A stretch of DNA of 64,000 bases from Schleiferiaceae bacterium (GCA_030829675.1 JAURAE010000001.1:19892-83891); one strand, 5' to 3'; shown: positions 16,877 to 27,559, numbered from the stretch's first letter. Numbers and translations: made by a program. The notes: generated by a model not told the origin, from the letters alone.

Positions 16877-18754
16877 TTAGTGAGCAACGTTCACGCGCAA
16901 GGTCTTGCTTACACCGTTTACGTTTACATTCACGAAGTACAAACCTGCACTTAGTTCAGCAGTGTTCAAGTTCAATTTCTGAACGCCTGCATCCAATGTA
17001 GCAGCTTCTACAAGTACTGTTTGACCCATGGCGTTTACCATGTTTACAGTTACTTCTGAACGATCCATCAACTCGATTTCAACACCAGCAACTTCGTTGG
17101 CTGGGTTAGGGTAGATAGAGATGTATTTCGCTAGGTTGTCCATTTCATCAACGCTTGAAGTAGTGTAATCAGCATATGCTGCTTGCAATACTTCGCCATT
17201 GGTCATGTCTTGCAACCAAACAATGATGTCCATGTTGTTCGCGCCTACCCAGAAATCGAATGATCCTTGAGCTGGGTTGCTGTTCACTGTAATCGTAGAG
17301 TTTGCGTAGTGCGTGTAAGTATTACCTGCAGTCATAGAGCCCATAGAGTGACCGTTAGATCCGTCCATGAATTTGCGGAATACGTGGTAGAAAGTTGTCT
17401 CACCGTTCGTTTGAACGTTGTGTGAGATTTCTTTTTCAATCATTGCCATGAAAAGAGAAACGTTGCTCAAATCAGCCAAAGCTTCTGCAGTTACATCACA
17501 TTGAATATAAGTTCCTGTAGCACTCCACTCAGCACTCAATTCTGCCAATGAAGGAATGGCCATAACGGCATCAATAGCACCTTGGCTGGTTGGGATGTTT
17601 GCACCTGAGTATACTACATCTGGCACACCGCTAATACTGTACAATGCACGACGAGCAGCGGCTTCAGAGTTGTATGCAGGGTCATTACCTGGAGAAGGCC
17701 AGTTCATTTGGTACTTCACACTTACGAGCTGAGTTCCTGTAGTGTTCGCGTCATTTGCGTCCAACAACTGCTTGTAGCCTGGGTTAAAGCTCGCACAAGG
17801 TGCACAAGTAGAAGAAGTGAATTCCTCTGCCAATACTACGCGGTCTGCAGTCGCAGTTACTACCTCGATCACAGTGCTTAATGTATCGTTGCCGTTATTT
17901 TGGTCATTACCACCGTTCAAGGCAGAAGCCCAAATATCAACATCATAGTTACCAGTAGAACCTGGGTTCCAGTTGGTGCTGTGTGAGAAGCTGTACGTTC
18001 CGTAAGGAGCGATCGACAAACCAGTAAGGTTATCGGTTACTGCAGTACCACCATTGATTGAGTAGTTCAACGTCAATGAAGAGATTGTTGTACCACCGTA
18101 GTTCTTGATGGTTCCCTCAAGAGTGAAAGGAGCGTTGTTCAAACCAACTGTGCTGAACATGTCCAAAGACTCAACAGCCATGTCGAAGTTGTATGGAGCG
18201 AAGATGGCAAAGTCATCAATACCCAAACCATACAACCAACCGCCACCGTCTTGGTAGTTGAAGGCAAACTGTACATTGCTGCTACCACAAGCAGCACTTA
18301 CATCGATCCACTGCGAAGTCCAATCTGCACCGGGTACGATATCTGCCAAAGAAGTCCATGAAGAACCACCATTGGTAGAGTACAAGAATTCAGCTGCTTC
18401 AGTAGCGCCGCTGTAAGTTGCGCCATAGAAAAAGCTCTTGAATGTAACGTGCAATACTGAGTAGTTGCTCAAATCGAGCGTATCAGTAATAAGGTATTCG
18501 TCAGCTTTGTTACAGTTACAATCGTCATCATTAGTAGCCAAGATGTTGGATCCTGGATCGCTAATAGTGAAGTACTGAGAACTTACTGAAGAAGCAGAGC
18601 CAGCTTGGAAACCACCATCAGTAGCGTTCGTCACTTGTGACCAACCTGAAGGCATCCCGTTGTTAAAGTCCCACGAATAAATCGTGCTTTGGCCTTGTGC
18701 AAATGCAGCTGTTGCAGCGAACAAGGCGGTCAAGGATAGTAAAAGTTTTTTCAT
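16877..18754 (-). CDS. T9SS-secreted protein with anchor-J-like and Omp28-like domains
   Basis: Secreted surface or extracellular protein of 625 residues. Signal peptide MKKLLLSLTALFAATAAFAQ; then a jelly-roll region resembling choice-of-anchor J (WDFNNGMPSGW at about 30), a middle beta domain, and an Omp28/thioredoxin-like domain starting RVVLAEEFTSSTCAPCASF with a CxxC pair. The C-terminal ~75 residues form a T9SS type A sorting signal (YPNPANE, then LSAGLYFVNVNVNG, KTLRV). The upstream start at 18844 was rejected because 30 non-signal residues would precede the obvious signal peptide. Followed by its own terminator. Confidence 0.83.
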   Translation of the reverse strand: MKKLLLSLTALFAATAAFAQGQSTIYSWDFNNGMPSGWSQVTNATDGGFQAGSASSVSSQYFTISDPGSNILATNDDDCNCNKADEYLITDTLDLSNYSVLHVTFKSFFYGATYSGATEAAEFLYSTNGGSSWTSLADIVPGADWTSQWIDVSAACGSSNVQFAFNYQDGGGWLYGLGIDDFAIFAPYNFDMAVESLDMFSTVGLNNAPFTLEGTIKNYGGTTISSLTLNYSINGGTAVTDNLTGLSIAPYGTYSFSHSTNWNPGSTGNYDVDIWASALNGGNDQNNGNDTLSTVIEVVTATADRVVLAEEFTSSTCAPCASFNPGYKQLLDANDANTTGTQLVSVKYQMNWPSPGNDPAYNSEAAARRALYSISGVPDVVYSGANIPTSQGAIDAVMAIPSLAELSAEWSATGTYIQCDVTAEALADLSNVSLFMAMIEKEISHNVQTNGETTFYHVFRKFMDGSNGHSMGSMTAGNTYTHYANSTITVNSNPAQGSFDFWVGANNMDIIVWLQDMTNGEVLQAAYADYTTSSVDEMDNLAKYISIYPNPANEVAGVEIELMDRSEVTVNMVNAMGQTVLVEAATLDAGVQKLNLNTAELSAGLYFVNVNVNGVSKTLRVNVAH

Positions 18755-18809
18755 GCATTTGTGTTTTTGAAAGTGGAAATTTAATAAAAAGGAGTGGAAT
18801 TGAGCATAG

Positions 18810-18839
18810 TTGTGTTGTGAAAAGGGTTCGTTATATTTG
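18810..18839 (+). promoter_or_regulatory. Promoter of the small T9SS cargo gene
   Basis: TTG at 18810-18812 and TATATTTG at 18832-18839 are separated by 19 bases, an almost ideal Bacteroidota -33/-7 promoter. The start codon is 18 bases downstream. The divergent gene has only a poor -7 candidate (TAAATTTC on the minus strand, 18783-18776). Confidence 0.65.
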
Positions 18840-18857
18840 AGCATTAATTAGTGATTT

Positions 18858-19535
18858 ATGAAAAAAGCCCTATACCTCGTTCTTTTCTCTGCTTTTGCGA
18901 TGAGTGCGAATGCTCAGTCTCTGTCTGTTGTCGAACAGGACACCGTAGTGGAAGTTAATTCTACAGCTGTGGCAGATTACGGATTCTATATCAAAGTCAA
19001 GAACACAAGTTCGGAAGATTTAGAGGTGTATGTACGTCGTGCCTATAACAGCCCTACTTGTGCCTATGATAGTGCTTACTTCTGCTGGGATTACTGTTAC
19101 GGTGCTGATGTCGATAACAGCATCGGTTATGTAAGTATTTTGGCCGGCGATGAGAAGAATGATTTCAGCGGTCATGTGTACTCTCCATCAACAAGCGCGA
19201 CTTGTGTTGATAGTACTCGTTACGTTTTTTACAACGGAAAGGATCAAAGTGATAGTTTGAGCGTTTGGGTACAAATCTCTGCGGGGCCAACGATGGGTAC
19301 CATAGATGTGCAAATTGCTGCAGATAAATTGTATCCTAATCCGGCGCGCAACTATATCACAGTAGAAACGTCTAGGAGTGGCCAATTGGTCATTTATAAC
19401 ACTGTTGGAGCCTTGGTGAAAACCAAAGCCTTGAATCCTGGTAAAAATGCTATCTCAGTGGCGGAGTTGAGCAACGGAGTGTATCTCTACAGTGTGGACG
19501 GTTCGTCGTTCAAAAAGCTCATTATTAGACATTAA
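18858..19535 (+). CDS. Small secreted protein with T9SS type A sorting domain
   Basis: 225-residue secreted protein. A signal peptide (about 1-19, ending MSANAQ) is followed by a ~120-residue Ig-like beta domain containing several cysteines (TCAYDSAYFCWDYCYG). The C-terminal T9SS sorting domain starts at about 150 (LYPNPARNYITVE) and ends LSNGVYLYSVDG...KKLIIRH. The beta domain is not one I recognise. It diverges from the larger T9SS gene and has its own promoter and terminator, so it is a monocistronic cargo gene. Confidence 0.82.
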   Translation: MKKALYLVLFSAFAMSANAQSLSVVEQDTVVEVNSTAVADYGFYIKVKNTSSEDLEVYVRRAYNSPTCAYDSAYFCWDYCYGADVDNSIGYVSILAGDEKNDFSGHVYSPSTSATCVDSTRYVFYNGKDQSDSLSVWVQISAGPTMGTIDVQIAADKLYPNPARNYITVETSRSGQLVIYNTVGALVKTKALNPGKNAISVAELSNGVYLYSVDGSSFKKLIIRH

Positions 19536-19554
19536 GATTTTTAACTGAAGGAAG

Positions 19555-19578
19555 GCCGCGCCGTGCGCGGCTTTTTTT
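19555..19578 (+). terminator. Intrinsic terminator before ruvA
   Basis: GCCGCGC (19555-19561) pairs perfectly with GCGCGGC (19565-19571) around a CGT loop, followed by seven T. Confidence 0.88.
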
Positions 19579-19640
19579 CGTTAGGGATATACCAAAAGCC
19601 TTAAAAATTCGTTTGAAATAGATTAAGACCAGTAGTAATT

Positions 19641-20222
19641 ATGATCTATTACGTCAAAGGAGAATTTGTACTGAAGAGCGCCACCCAAGTGGTGGTGGAT
19701 TGCGCCGGAGTGGGCTATGATGTTCAGATTTCTTTGAATACCTACGCAGATGTTGAACCATTGTCCAATGGTTTGCTCTATACCTACCATTTAGTGCGCG
19801 AGGATGCCCAGCAGTTATTTGGGTTTAGTACTCAGCGTGAAAAGGCATTGTTCGAATTGCTCATCAGTGTGAGTGGAGTCGGTGCCAATACGGCACGCGT
19901 GATCTTGAGTTCTTTGGCCCCACACGAGGTGGAACAAGCGATTATGAGTGAGGATGCACATACGCTTCAAGGGGTCAAGGGTATTGGAGCTAAAACAGCT
20001 CAGCGTATTGTGATTGACTTGCGAGATAAGGTGGCGAAAACAGCGGTGGCCGGCGAAGGTGCGGTTGCAGCTTCGGGTGGTGCTCGTGCAGAGGCTCATG
20101 CAGCCTTAACGACCTTGGGTATTACCGCCAAGCAGACAGAAAACATCTTGAACAAATTACTCAAGTCGAATCCAAATGCGACGACGGAAGAATTGGTCCG
20201 TCAAGCACTCCAAATGCTGTAA
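19641..20222 (+). CDS. ruvA: Holliday junction DNA-binding protein RuvA
   Basis: Tetrameric subunit that binds four-way junctions and loads RuvB. The N-terminal OB fold (MIYYVKGEF...VDCAGVGYDV) is followed by two helix-hairpin-helix motifs (LISVSGVGANTARVIL at about 75 and LQGVKGIGAKTAQRIV at about 110). A flexible linker (about 140-152, Ala/Gly-rich) leads to the C-terminal RuvB-binding domain. Length 193 is typical. The stop overlaps the sprA ATG as TAATG, suggesting coupling. The ruvA-sprA-gcvH order is one I know from other Flavobacteriia. Confidence 0.95.
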   Translation: MIYYVKGEFVLKSATQVVVDCAGVGYDVQISLNTYADVEPLSNGLLYTYHLVREDAQQLFGFSTQREKALFELLISVSGVGANTARVILSSLAPHEVEQAIMSEDAHTLQGVKGIGAKTAQRIVIDLRDKVAKTAVAGEGAVAASGGARAEAHAALTTLGITAKQTENILNKLLKSNPNATTEELVRQALQML

Positions 20223-23200
20223 TGAAACGCACCTTGGGTAAACGATTGCATTTCTTTTGGTTCGCCGCAGCATTGTTGTGGGCGGTGCCTTCGTTTGCTC
20301 AGGACGCTAACGATACGACTTCCACTGGGAGCACGGGTAGCCTTTCTTTACCAGATCCTGCAAATTACCAGCGCGAGATCATCTACGACCCCATTACAGG
20401 GAATTATTTAGTCTACAGACGATACGGCGATGTGTTGTTTATGACCCCTGAGGTATGGACGACGGATCAGTACCGTCAGTACATGTACAACCAAAGCGAG
20501 CAAGATTATTTTGGCAACAAGAGTGCCTTGTACAACGCCAGTGGCGATAGTCCGCGCGATAATGCAGGTTTAGTGCCGCAGATTCAGACAGGCAACGAGG
20601 CTTTGGGCCAGGTCTTTGGAAGTGATATCGTGGAAATCCGCCCGCAGGGGATGGCTGAAATCCGCTTTGGTGGAAAGTACCAGTACGTACAAAACCCTGG
20701 TATTCCTGTTCGGAACCAAAAGACCTTCGCCTTCGATTTTGGCCAGCGCATTCAGATGAATGTAAAGGGTAAAATTGGGGATAGATTGGAGTTGGGCATC
20801 AACTACGATACGGAAGCTACGTTCGCCTTTGATAACAAAATGAAATTGGACTTCGAAGGGGAGGAAGACGATATTATCAAGCGCCTAGAGATGGGGAACA
20901 TCAACATGCCGCTCAACAGCAGCTTGATCACGGGAGCGCAAAGTTTATTTGGTTTGAAGGGCCAATTCCAATTTGGGAACACCATGGTCACCACCGTGTT
21001 TTCCGAGCAGCGTTCGCAAAGTCAGAGCATCAATGTGCAGAGTGGGGGAACCACGACCGAGTTCTACATCCAGGGGGATGAGTACGAGGCGAACCGCCAC
21101 TATTTCTTGAGCCAGTTCTTCCGCGAACACTATGAAGAATACCTCGAAAACTTGCCGCTCATCACCTCGCCGGTACAGGTTACCAAAGTTGAGGTTTGGG
21201 TGACGAACGAACGCAGTGCGACGCAGAACCTTCGCAATATTGTGGCTTTCATGGATTTGGGGGCGGACGAGCGCTACGCCTACAGAAACGATACGGCGGG
21301 CTTGCCTGGGGTGAGCATCTTCCCGGGAGGGAATGTGAATCTTGAGGGATTCCCTAACAATGCGAACAACAGGTTGGATCCTTTGGTATTAGAATCTGAT
21401 ATTCCTGGGGTGCGAGATATTGCTACGGCGAATCAAGATTTGAGCAGCTCTGGATTTTTGGAGGCACGGGAATATGTAGAATTGGCCAATGCGCGCAAAT
21501 TGGAGCCGAATCAATACAATGTGCATCCGCAATTGGGCTATATCACCCTTAACCAAGCCTTGAATCAAGATGAGGTTTTGGCCGTCGCCTTCCAATACAC
21601 CGCCGCGGGCCGTACCTATCAAGTCGGGGAATTTTCGAACGATGGGGTGACGCCGCCGAAAACGTTGATCCTGAAGCTCCTCAAGAGTACGGTGTTGGAT
21701 GTGCGTATGCCGACGTGGGATTTGATGATGAAAAACATCTATGCCCTTAACGCGTACCAATTGGACCGCGAGGATTTCTACATGGACATCCTCTACATGA
21801 ACGACGAAACTGGGGTGCCTATTCCATTCTTGCCGGACGGAAATCTTAGCGATACGCTGCTCATTGGAGTAATGGAATTGGACCGATTAAATACGAACAA
21901 CGACCCCTTCCCGGATGGGATTTTCGACTTTGTGCCTGGGACCACTATTGACCAGCAGCGCGGCCGCATCATCTTCCCAGTGGTGGAGCCCTTTGGGTCG
22001 AACTTGTATGAGAAATTGGACACGGAAAAAGCGCGTGATCGCTATGTCTATCAGGCCTTGTACGACAGTACCAGATTCCGTGCTCAGGAGCAAACCCAGC
22101 TCAACAAATTCATCTTGCGCGGGCAATATAAGAGCGCGAGCGGGTCGGAGATCAGCCTAGGAGCCTTCAATATTCCGCAAGGTTCGGTGACAGTGACGGC
22201 AGGCGGGCGAACGCTGACGGAAAATCAAGATTACACAGTGGATTACTCATTGGGTCGTGTCCGCATTATCAATGAAGGAGTACTGAATTCAGGCTCGCCC
22301 ATCAAGGTGAGCTTCGAAAATAATACGCTCTTCAACGTTCAAACCAAGACGTTCTACGGGACCAACATTGATCACAAGGTCAATGAACATTTAAACATTG
22401 GTGGGACTTGGTTGCACTTGACCGAAAGACCGCTGACGCAGAAAGTAAATATTGGCGACGAGCCCATCTCCAATACCATTTGGGGGATGAATACCAACTA
22501 CAGTGACGAGGCGCCTTACCTCACGCGCTTTGTGGATGCCTTGCCGTTCATTGAAACGAAAGAAAAATCACAGGTTCAATTTAAAGGTGAATTCGCCCAC
22601 CTTATTCCGGGATCCCCTCGCGGGATTCGCATTACAGGTGCGGAAACCACCTACCTCGATGATTTCGAAAGTTCTCAGACCACCATTGACTTACGCAGTT
22701 TTACCGCTTGGAACTTGGCCTCGACCCCTGCCAAGCAGGATGGGTTGTTCCCAGAAAGTTCGCTCAACAATGACTTGGCCTATGGCTACAACAGAGCGAA
22801 ATTAGCATGGTATATTATTGATCCATCCCTCTACACGGGAGGGGCGAGTGTACCGGATAATATTCGCAATGACCCTGAAATCACTTCCGACCAGCGCATG
22901 CGTGAAGTCTTGGTGAAAGAGGTGTTCCCAAATTATAGCTTGAGTACAAACGAGGCGCGCAACTTGGCAATGTTCGATTTGGCGTACTATCCAGCGGAGC
23001 GCGGCCCTTATAACTTTGATGTCGAAGGCTTGGCAGGTATTAGTCAAGGGATTGATTCGGATGGAAAATTGGTCGATCCTTCTTCGCGTTGGGCCGGAAT
23101 TATGCGTCCGCTACAAATCAACAACTTCGAGGAGCAAAATATTGAGTTCATCCAATTTTGGGTGATGGATCCATTCTACGACAATGATGATGCCCCGGAC

Positions 23201-26200
23201 GGCGGTGACCTTTATTTCAATCTCGGTAGCGTTTCGGAAGATGTCCTGAAGGATGGGCGTCAAAGCTTCGAAAATGGTATTCCAGCGGACGGCGATAAAT
23301 CCGGGATGGATTCCACGCAGTGGGGCCTATTGAGTGAAATTCAGCCGATCACCGAGTTTTTTGACAATACCGCAGGGGCCCGGGAGGCGCAAGATGTCGG
23401 TTTTGATGCCTTGACGGATTTTGAAGAACGTATTTGGTCACCAGCTGGTGGTAGCTCTTACCTCCAACGCATCAATTCAGCCTACGGGACAAATACAGCC
23501 GCATACCAGCGTGCCTTCCGCGATCCAAATGCGGACAACTTCGTGTACTATCGTGGCGATTCACTCGACAATGCCTCGGCCGATATCCTACGTCGTTACT
23601 ACAACTTCAACGGGGTAGAGGGCAACAGTGGCACTGAGACCATCAACGGTGCACCGGCCTCGGCCACCAACGTGCCGGATAAGGAGGATGCGAACCGCGA
23701 CCAGACCTTGAGCAAGACTGAAAGCTATTTCCAATACCGCGTGTCCATGCGCCCGGAAGATTTAGTCGTGGGTAAAAACTTCGTGACGGACATCTACGAA
23801 ACTAACAGCCACGCCCTGCCGAACGGGATGACTCGCCCGACCCGCTGGATTCAATTCAAAATCCCGGTCTTCCAACCACAGAAGAAAGTGGGTGGCATCA
23901 CAGATTTCCGCTCCATCCGATTCATGCGAATGTTCCTCACGGAATTTGACGACCCAATTGTTCTTCGTTTTGCCAAACTTGAACTTGTCCGTGGCGAATG
24001 GCGTCGATTCCCATTCGTGCTCGACGACATTCGTGAAAACGTCCCCGTAGATGAAAACGACGGCACCAGCTTCAACGTGAATGCGGTAAACCTAGAGGAA
24101 AATGGCGGACGCGTGCCTATCCCGTACGTATTGCCACCGGATATCGAGCGCCAGCAAGTCTACGGCGGTACCCAAATCATTCAGCAGAACGAGCAGAGTA
24201 TGGCCTTGGAAGTCTGCGGATTAAAGGACGGCGATGCCCGAGCAGTATTCCGCAACTTCAACTTTGATATGCGGATGTACAAACGCCTGAAGATGTTTGT
24301 ACACGTGGAAAGCGGCGGCGATTTCGACGATCTTCAAGACGGTGATTTGAGCATTTTTGTTCGCCTAGGGTCCGATTACAACGGCAACTACTACGAGTAC
24401 GAGGTGCCGATGCGCGTTTCCGAATGGGGCGCCGTACTGCCGGAAGATATTTGGCCGGCAGATAACAACATCGACTTGGCCTTTGAGGATTTGAAGACCT
24501 TAAAACTCGCCCGAAATGCTGCCATGGAGACGGATCCTACGCTGAGTTTGACGAACAAATATTCGGTGACCACTCCGGAAGGGACGACTTTGAGTGTTGT
24601 AGGGGCTCCAAACATCAGCAATGTTCGAACACTTTTAATTGGCGTCCGCAACCCTAAAAAGCGCACCGCGACCGACGGGGACGATGGCCTCGATAAGTGT
24701 GCCGAAATTTGGGTGAACGAGTTGCGCTTAAGCGATTTTGACAACAGAGGCGGATGGGCAGCAACGGCAACGGCTAGTGCGAAACTCGCTGATTTTGCCA
24801 ATGTTAACATCACGGGAGTGATGAGCACCATCGGCTTCGGTTCCATCGATCAAACGGTCAACGAACGAAACAAATTTGCTGAGCGCTCTTATGGTATTCA
24901 GAGTAATATTAATCTAGATAAGGTGCTGCCCTCAGAATTAGGTGTTAAGCTGCCTATGTTCTTCAGCTTCAGCGAAAACTTTAAATCTCCACAGTTCAAT
25001 CCGTTAGATCCAGATATCGAATTTAATCGGGCATTAGCCGAAACGAATTCTCAAGCAGAAAGGGATAGCCTTCGTTTTGCCGGACAAGAATACGAGATGC
25101 GTAAGAGTATCAACTTCACCAATGTTCGTAAGGAAAAAGGCGGTGCTGTGGGCGGTGCTGGAAGACCTGCGCCTATGGGCCCCAAAGGCATGGAAGGCGG
25201 CGAGGAAGGTGGCACAAAGTCCAAGGGAGATTTCTGGGCCAATTCTCCATTGAACATTACAAATTTCAACACCTCATATGCCTATACTGAGAGTGAGAAG
25301 CGTAATATCAACATTGTACGTGATCATCGTTACATGCACACGGCTTCATTGAACTATAATTACCAAACCCGCCCAAAGATTGTAGAGCCCTTCAAGTCGA
25401 AGATCTCCAATAAACAATTGGCCCTGATTAGAGATTTTAATTTCTACTACCTGCCGTCTAAAGTGACCCTGCGAACTGAAGTGAAGCGTCAAATGGCGAC
25501 CATGCAAATGCGGAACACTTTTGATCCGACTATTAAGCTTCCAGTTACCTATAATAAGGCTTTGACCACCAAGCGGATGTACGATATAGCTTATGATTTA
25601 AGTCGTGGTTTGAAGGTGGATTACAATGCTCAAGCGATGAGTCGTGTAGACGAATTGCCCGGCGATCCAAAAACTCAAGCCAATCGTGATACTATTATAG
25701 CGGGATTATCAACTTTAGGGCGTCCGACAGATTTCCACCAAACGCTGAATGTGAACTGGCAGATTCCGTTCAACAAGCTTCCGTTCATGGACTTTACTTC
25801 TACGAGCTTGCGTTATTCTGCGAATTACGATTGGACGACTAATTCCACTTCTGCATTGAACCCACAAAGCAATCCAGACATTTACTTCGGAAACAGAGCT
25901 CAAAACTCAAACTCGATCCAATTCAACGGAAACGCCAACTTCGTCAACTTCTATAACCAAGTACCGTTCTTGCGCAAAGCCAATCAGGGCGGACGACCGA
26001 CACCGCAAGCTCGACGCCGTGGTGCCCCGCCTAAACGAGGTGCAGTCAAGGGTAAAGAGGAAGAAAAGAAAGAGGAGAAAAAAGATCCCAAAATCCTTTT
26101 GGGTGCTGCCCGAGTCGCAATGATGGTGCGCAGTGCTTCCTTGACCTATTCTGAAACCAACGGTACTTTATTGCCTGGGGTGATCACAAATCCGGTCTAC

Positions 26201-27535
26201 TTCGGAATGGATCCAGGTAATGTATTGGCACCAGGCCTTGGCTTTGTGTTCGGTTCGCAGGAAGATATTACCTCTAAAGCGGGGGATTTGGGTTGGTTGA
26301 CCAAGAACCCAAAGCAACCGAATCAATTCCAAAAAACCTTATCCGAAAACCTTAATTTTCGCGCTGTAGTTGAACCTTGGAAAGACATTAGACTTCAAAT
26401 TACAGCGACAAAGGTTTATGGATTAAACAACACTTCGATCTTCAGATTCCATGACCCATTGCAGGATACCACCCTCGGTTTAACGGAAGGTTATTACCAT
26501 TTTAACCCAATGGATATGGGGAATTACAGTATTTCCTTCTTGTCCATTGGAAGCGCTTTCGAACCAATGGATTCGAATTCCTACTCTCAAGTCTACGAAA
26601 CTTTCTTGGCCCATCGATACGAGATTTCTGAGCGATTGGCAACGCAACGCGCTATTAATGATCCGATGTACGTGGCCAATTTTATCTCAGTCGCCCAAGA
26701 CACCACTGGAACGCGCGAGGGATATGATGGTTACAGTTATAACAATCCAGATGTACTCATACCTGCCTTCTTAGCCGCTTATTCTGGCCGTGATCCTAAT
26801 ACCATTGAGATGAATGGAAGGCCTACGATGCCAATGCCGAATTGGGACCTCAACTTTAACGGGCTCATGAACATCCCTTGGTTCAAGAAAAACTTCCAGA
26901 GTTTCACATTGACCCACAGCTACAAGAGCTTGTACACGATGAATAGCTTCCAGAGCAACATGTTGCTTCAGCAGCGCATCCAGAATGGAGAGCCGCCCAA
27001 TAATATTCGAAATACCAACGGCGATTTCCTCGGTCCAATGCAAATCAATCAAGTCAGTATTTCTGAGACATTTGGTCCTTTTGTCGGTTTAAATGTTCGG
27101 ATGAAAAATCAGGCAAGCTTGCGCCTAGATATCAAGCGGAACCGCCAATTGAACCTGAGCTTGGTCAACAACCAAATGACCGATACTAAAGGGTACGAAT
27201 TCGTGCTCGGTACAGGTTACATCATTAAAGACGTTTCGTTCTTTATTGTAAGTGACGGTCGAAGACAAAAAATAACGTCTAACCTCGACATGAAGTTAGA
27301 TTTCAGCTTAAGAGATAATGCTACGGTGATTCGACGTATCCAAGAAGGCGTGGACCAGATTACGGCCGGTCAGCGTATTTGGTCGCTCAAAGCCAGCGCA
27401 GATTATATGTTATCTCCTAAGTTGACGGCCCGATTATATTACGACCAAACCGTAAGTAAATTCAAAACTTCTAACGCCTTCCCGACGTTAAATACCAACG
27501 CCGGTGTGGCCTTTAGATTTAATCTTTCGCAATAG
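20222..27535 (+). CDS. sprA: SprA, giant outer-membrane translocon of the type IX secretion system
   Basis: 2437-residue outer-membrane protein, the pore of the T9SS needed for gliding and secretion in Flavobacteriia. A signal peptide lies at about 8-26 (FFWFAAALLWAVPSFAQ). The sequence shows long repeated beta-barrel and plug segments, including FGGKYQY, RIQMNVKGKIGDRLELGINYDTEATF and the ETTYLDDFESSQ region. Two low-complexity hydrophilic inserts appear: a Gly-rich one near residue 1640-1665 and a Lys/Glu/Arg-rich one near 1925-1955, probably loops. It ends in an aromatic-rich strand (AGVAFRFNLSQ). It overlaps ruvA by one base. Length is in the SprA range (about 2400). Confidence 0.95.
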   Translation: MKRTLGKRLHFFWFAAALLWAVPSFAQDANDTTSTGSTGSLSLPDPANYQREIIYDPITGNYLVYRRYGDVLFMTPEVWTTDQYRQYMYNQSEQDYFGNKSALYNASGDSPRDNAGLVPQIQTGNEALGQVFGSDIVEIRPQGMAEIRFGGKYQYVQNPGIPVRNQKTFAFDFGQRIQMNVKGKIGDRLELGINYDTEATFAFDNKMKLDFEGEEDDIIKRLEMGNINMPLNSSLITGAQSLFGLKGQFQFGNTMVTTVFSEQRSQSQSINVQSGGTTTEFYIQGDEYEANRHYFLSQFFREHYEEYLENLPLITSPVQVTKVEVWVTNERSATQNLRNIVAFMDLGADERYAYRNDTAGLPGVSIFPGGNVNLEGFPNNANNRLDPLVLESDIPGVRDIATANQDLSSSGFLEAREYVELANARKLEPNQYNVHPQLGYITLNQALNQDEVLAVAFQYTAAGRTYQVGEFSNDGVTPPKTLILKLLKSTVLDVRMPTWDLMMKNIYALNAYQLDREDFYMDILYMNDETGVPIPFLPDGNLSDTLLIGVMELDRLNTNNDPFPDGIFDFVPGTTIDQQRGRIIFPVVEPFGSNLYEKLDTEKARDRYVYQALYDSTRFRAQEQTQLNKFILRGQYKSASGSEISLGAFNIPQGSVTVTAGGRTLTENQDYTVDYSLGRVRIINEGVLNSGSPIKVSFENNTLFNVQTKTFYGTNIDHKVNEHLNIGGTWLHLTERPLTQKVNIGDEPISNTIWGMNTNYSDEAPYLTRFVDALPFIETKEKSQVQFKGEFAHLIPGSPRGIRITGAETTYLDDFESSQTTIDLRSFTAWNLASTPAKQDGLFPESSLNNDLAYGYNRAKLAWYIIDPSLYTGGASVPDNIRNDPEITSDQRMREVLVKEVFPNYSLSTNEARNLAMFDLAYYPAERGPYNFDVEGLAGISQGIDSDGKLVDPSSRWAGIMRPLQINNFEEQNIEFIQFWVMDPFYDNDDAPDGGDLYFNLGSVSEDVLKDGRQSFENGIPADGDKSGMDSTQWGLLSEIQPITEFFDNTAGAREAQDVGFDALTDFEERIWSPAGGSSYLQRINSAYGTNTAAYQRAFRDPNADNFVYYRGDSLDNASADILRRYYNFNGVEGNSGTETINGAPASATNVPDKEDANRDQTLSKTESYFQYRVSMRPEDLVVGKNFVTDIYETNSHALPNGMTRPTRWIQFKIPVFQPQKKVGGITDFRSIRFMRMFLTEFDDPIVLRFAKLELVRGEWRRFPFVLDDIRENVPVDENDGTSFNVNAVNLEENGGRVPIPYVLPPDIERQQVYGGTQIIQQNEQSMALEVCGLKDGDARAVFRNFNFDMRMYKRLKMFVHVESGGDFDDLQDGDLSIFVRLGSDYNGNYYEYEVPMRVSEWGAVLPEDIWPADNNIDLAFEDLKTLKLARNAAMETDPTLSLTNKYSVTTPEGTTLSVVGAPNISNVRTLLIGVRNPKKRTATDGDDGLDKCAEIWVNELRLSDFDNRGGWAATATASAKLADFANVNITGVMSTIGFGSIDQTVNERNKFAERSYGIQSNINLDKVLPSELGVKLPMFFSFSENFKSPQFNPLDPDIEFNRALAETNSQAERDSLRFAGQEYEMRKSINFTNVRKEKGGAVGGAGRPAPMGPKGMEGGEEGGTKSKGDFWANSPLNITNFNTSYAYTESEKRNINIVRDHRYMHTASLNYNYQTRPKIVEPFKSKISNKQLALIRDFNFYYLPSKVTLRTEVKRQMATMQMRNTFDPTIKLPVTYNKALTTKRMYDIAYDLSRGLKVDYNAQAMSRVDELPGDPKTQANRDTIIAGLSTLGRPTDFHQTLNVNWQIPFNKLPFMDFTSTSLRYSANYDWTTNSTSALNPQSNPDIYFGNRAQNSNSIQFNGNANFVNFYNQVPFLRKANQGGRPTPQARRRGAPPKRGAVKGKEEEKKEEKKDPKILLGAARVAMMVRSASLTYSETNGTLLPGVITNPVYFGMDPGNVLAPGLGFVFGSQEDITSKAGDLGWLTKNPKQPNQFQKTLSENLNFRAVVEPWKDIRLQITATKVYGLNNTSIFRFHDPLQDTTLGLTEGYYHFNPMDMGNYSISFLSIGSAFEPMDSNSYSQVYETFLAHRYEISERLATQRAINDPMYVANFISVAQDTTGTREGYDGYSYNNPDVLIPAFLAAYSGRDPNTIEMNGRPTMPMPNWDLNFNGLMNIPWFKKNFQSFTLTHSYKSLYTMNSFQSNMLLQQRIQNGEPPNNIRNTNGDFLGPMQINQVSISETFGPFVGLNVRMKNQASLRLDIKRNRQLNLSLVNNQMTDTKGYEFVLGTGYIIKDVSFFIVSDGRRQKITSNLDMKLDFSLRDNATVIRRIQEGVDQITAGQRIWSLKASADYMLSPKLTARLYYDQTVSKFKTSNAFPTLNTNAGVAFRFNLSQ

Positions 27536-27559
27536 GGGAGAAGAGAATAAAATTGGACT

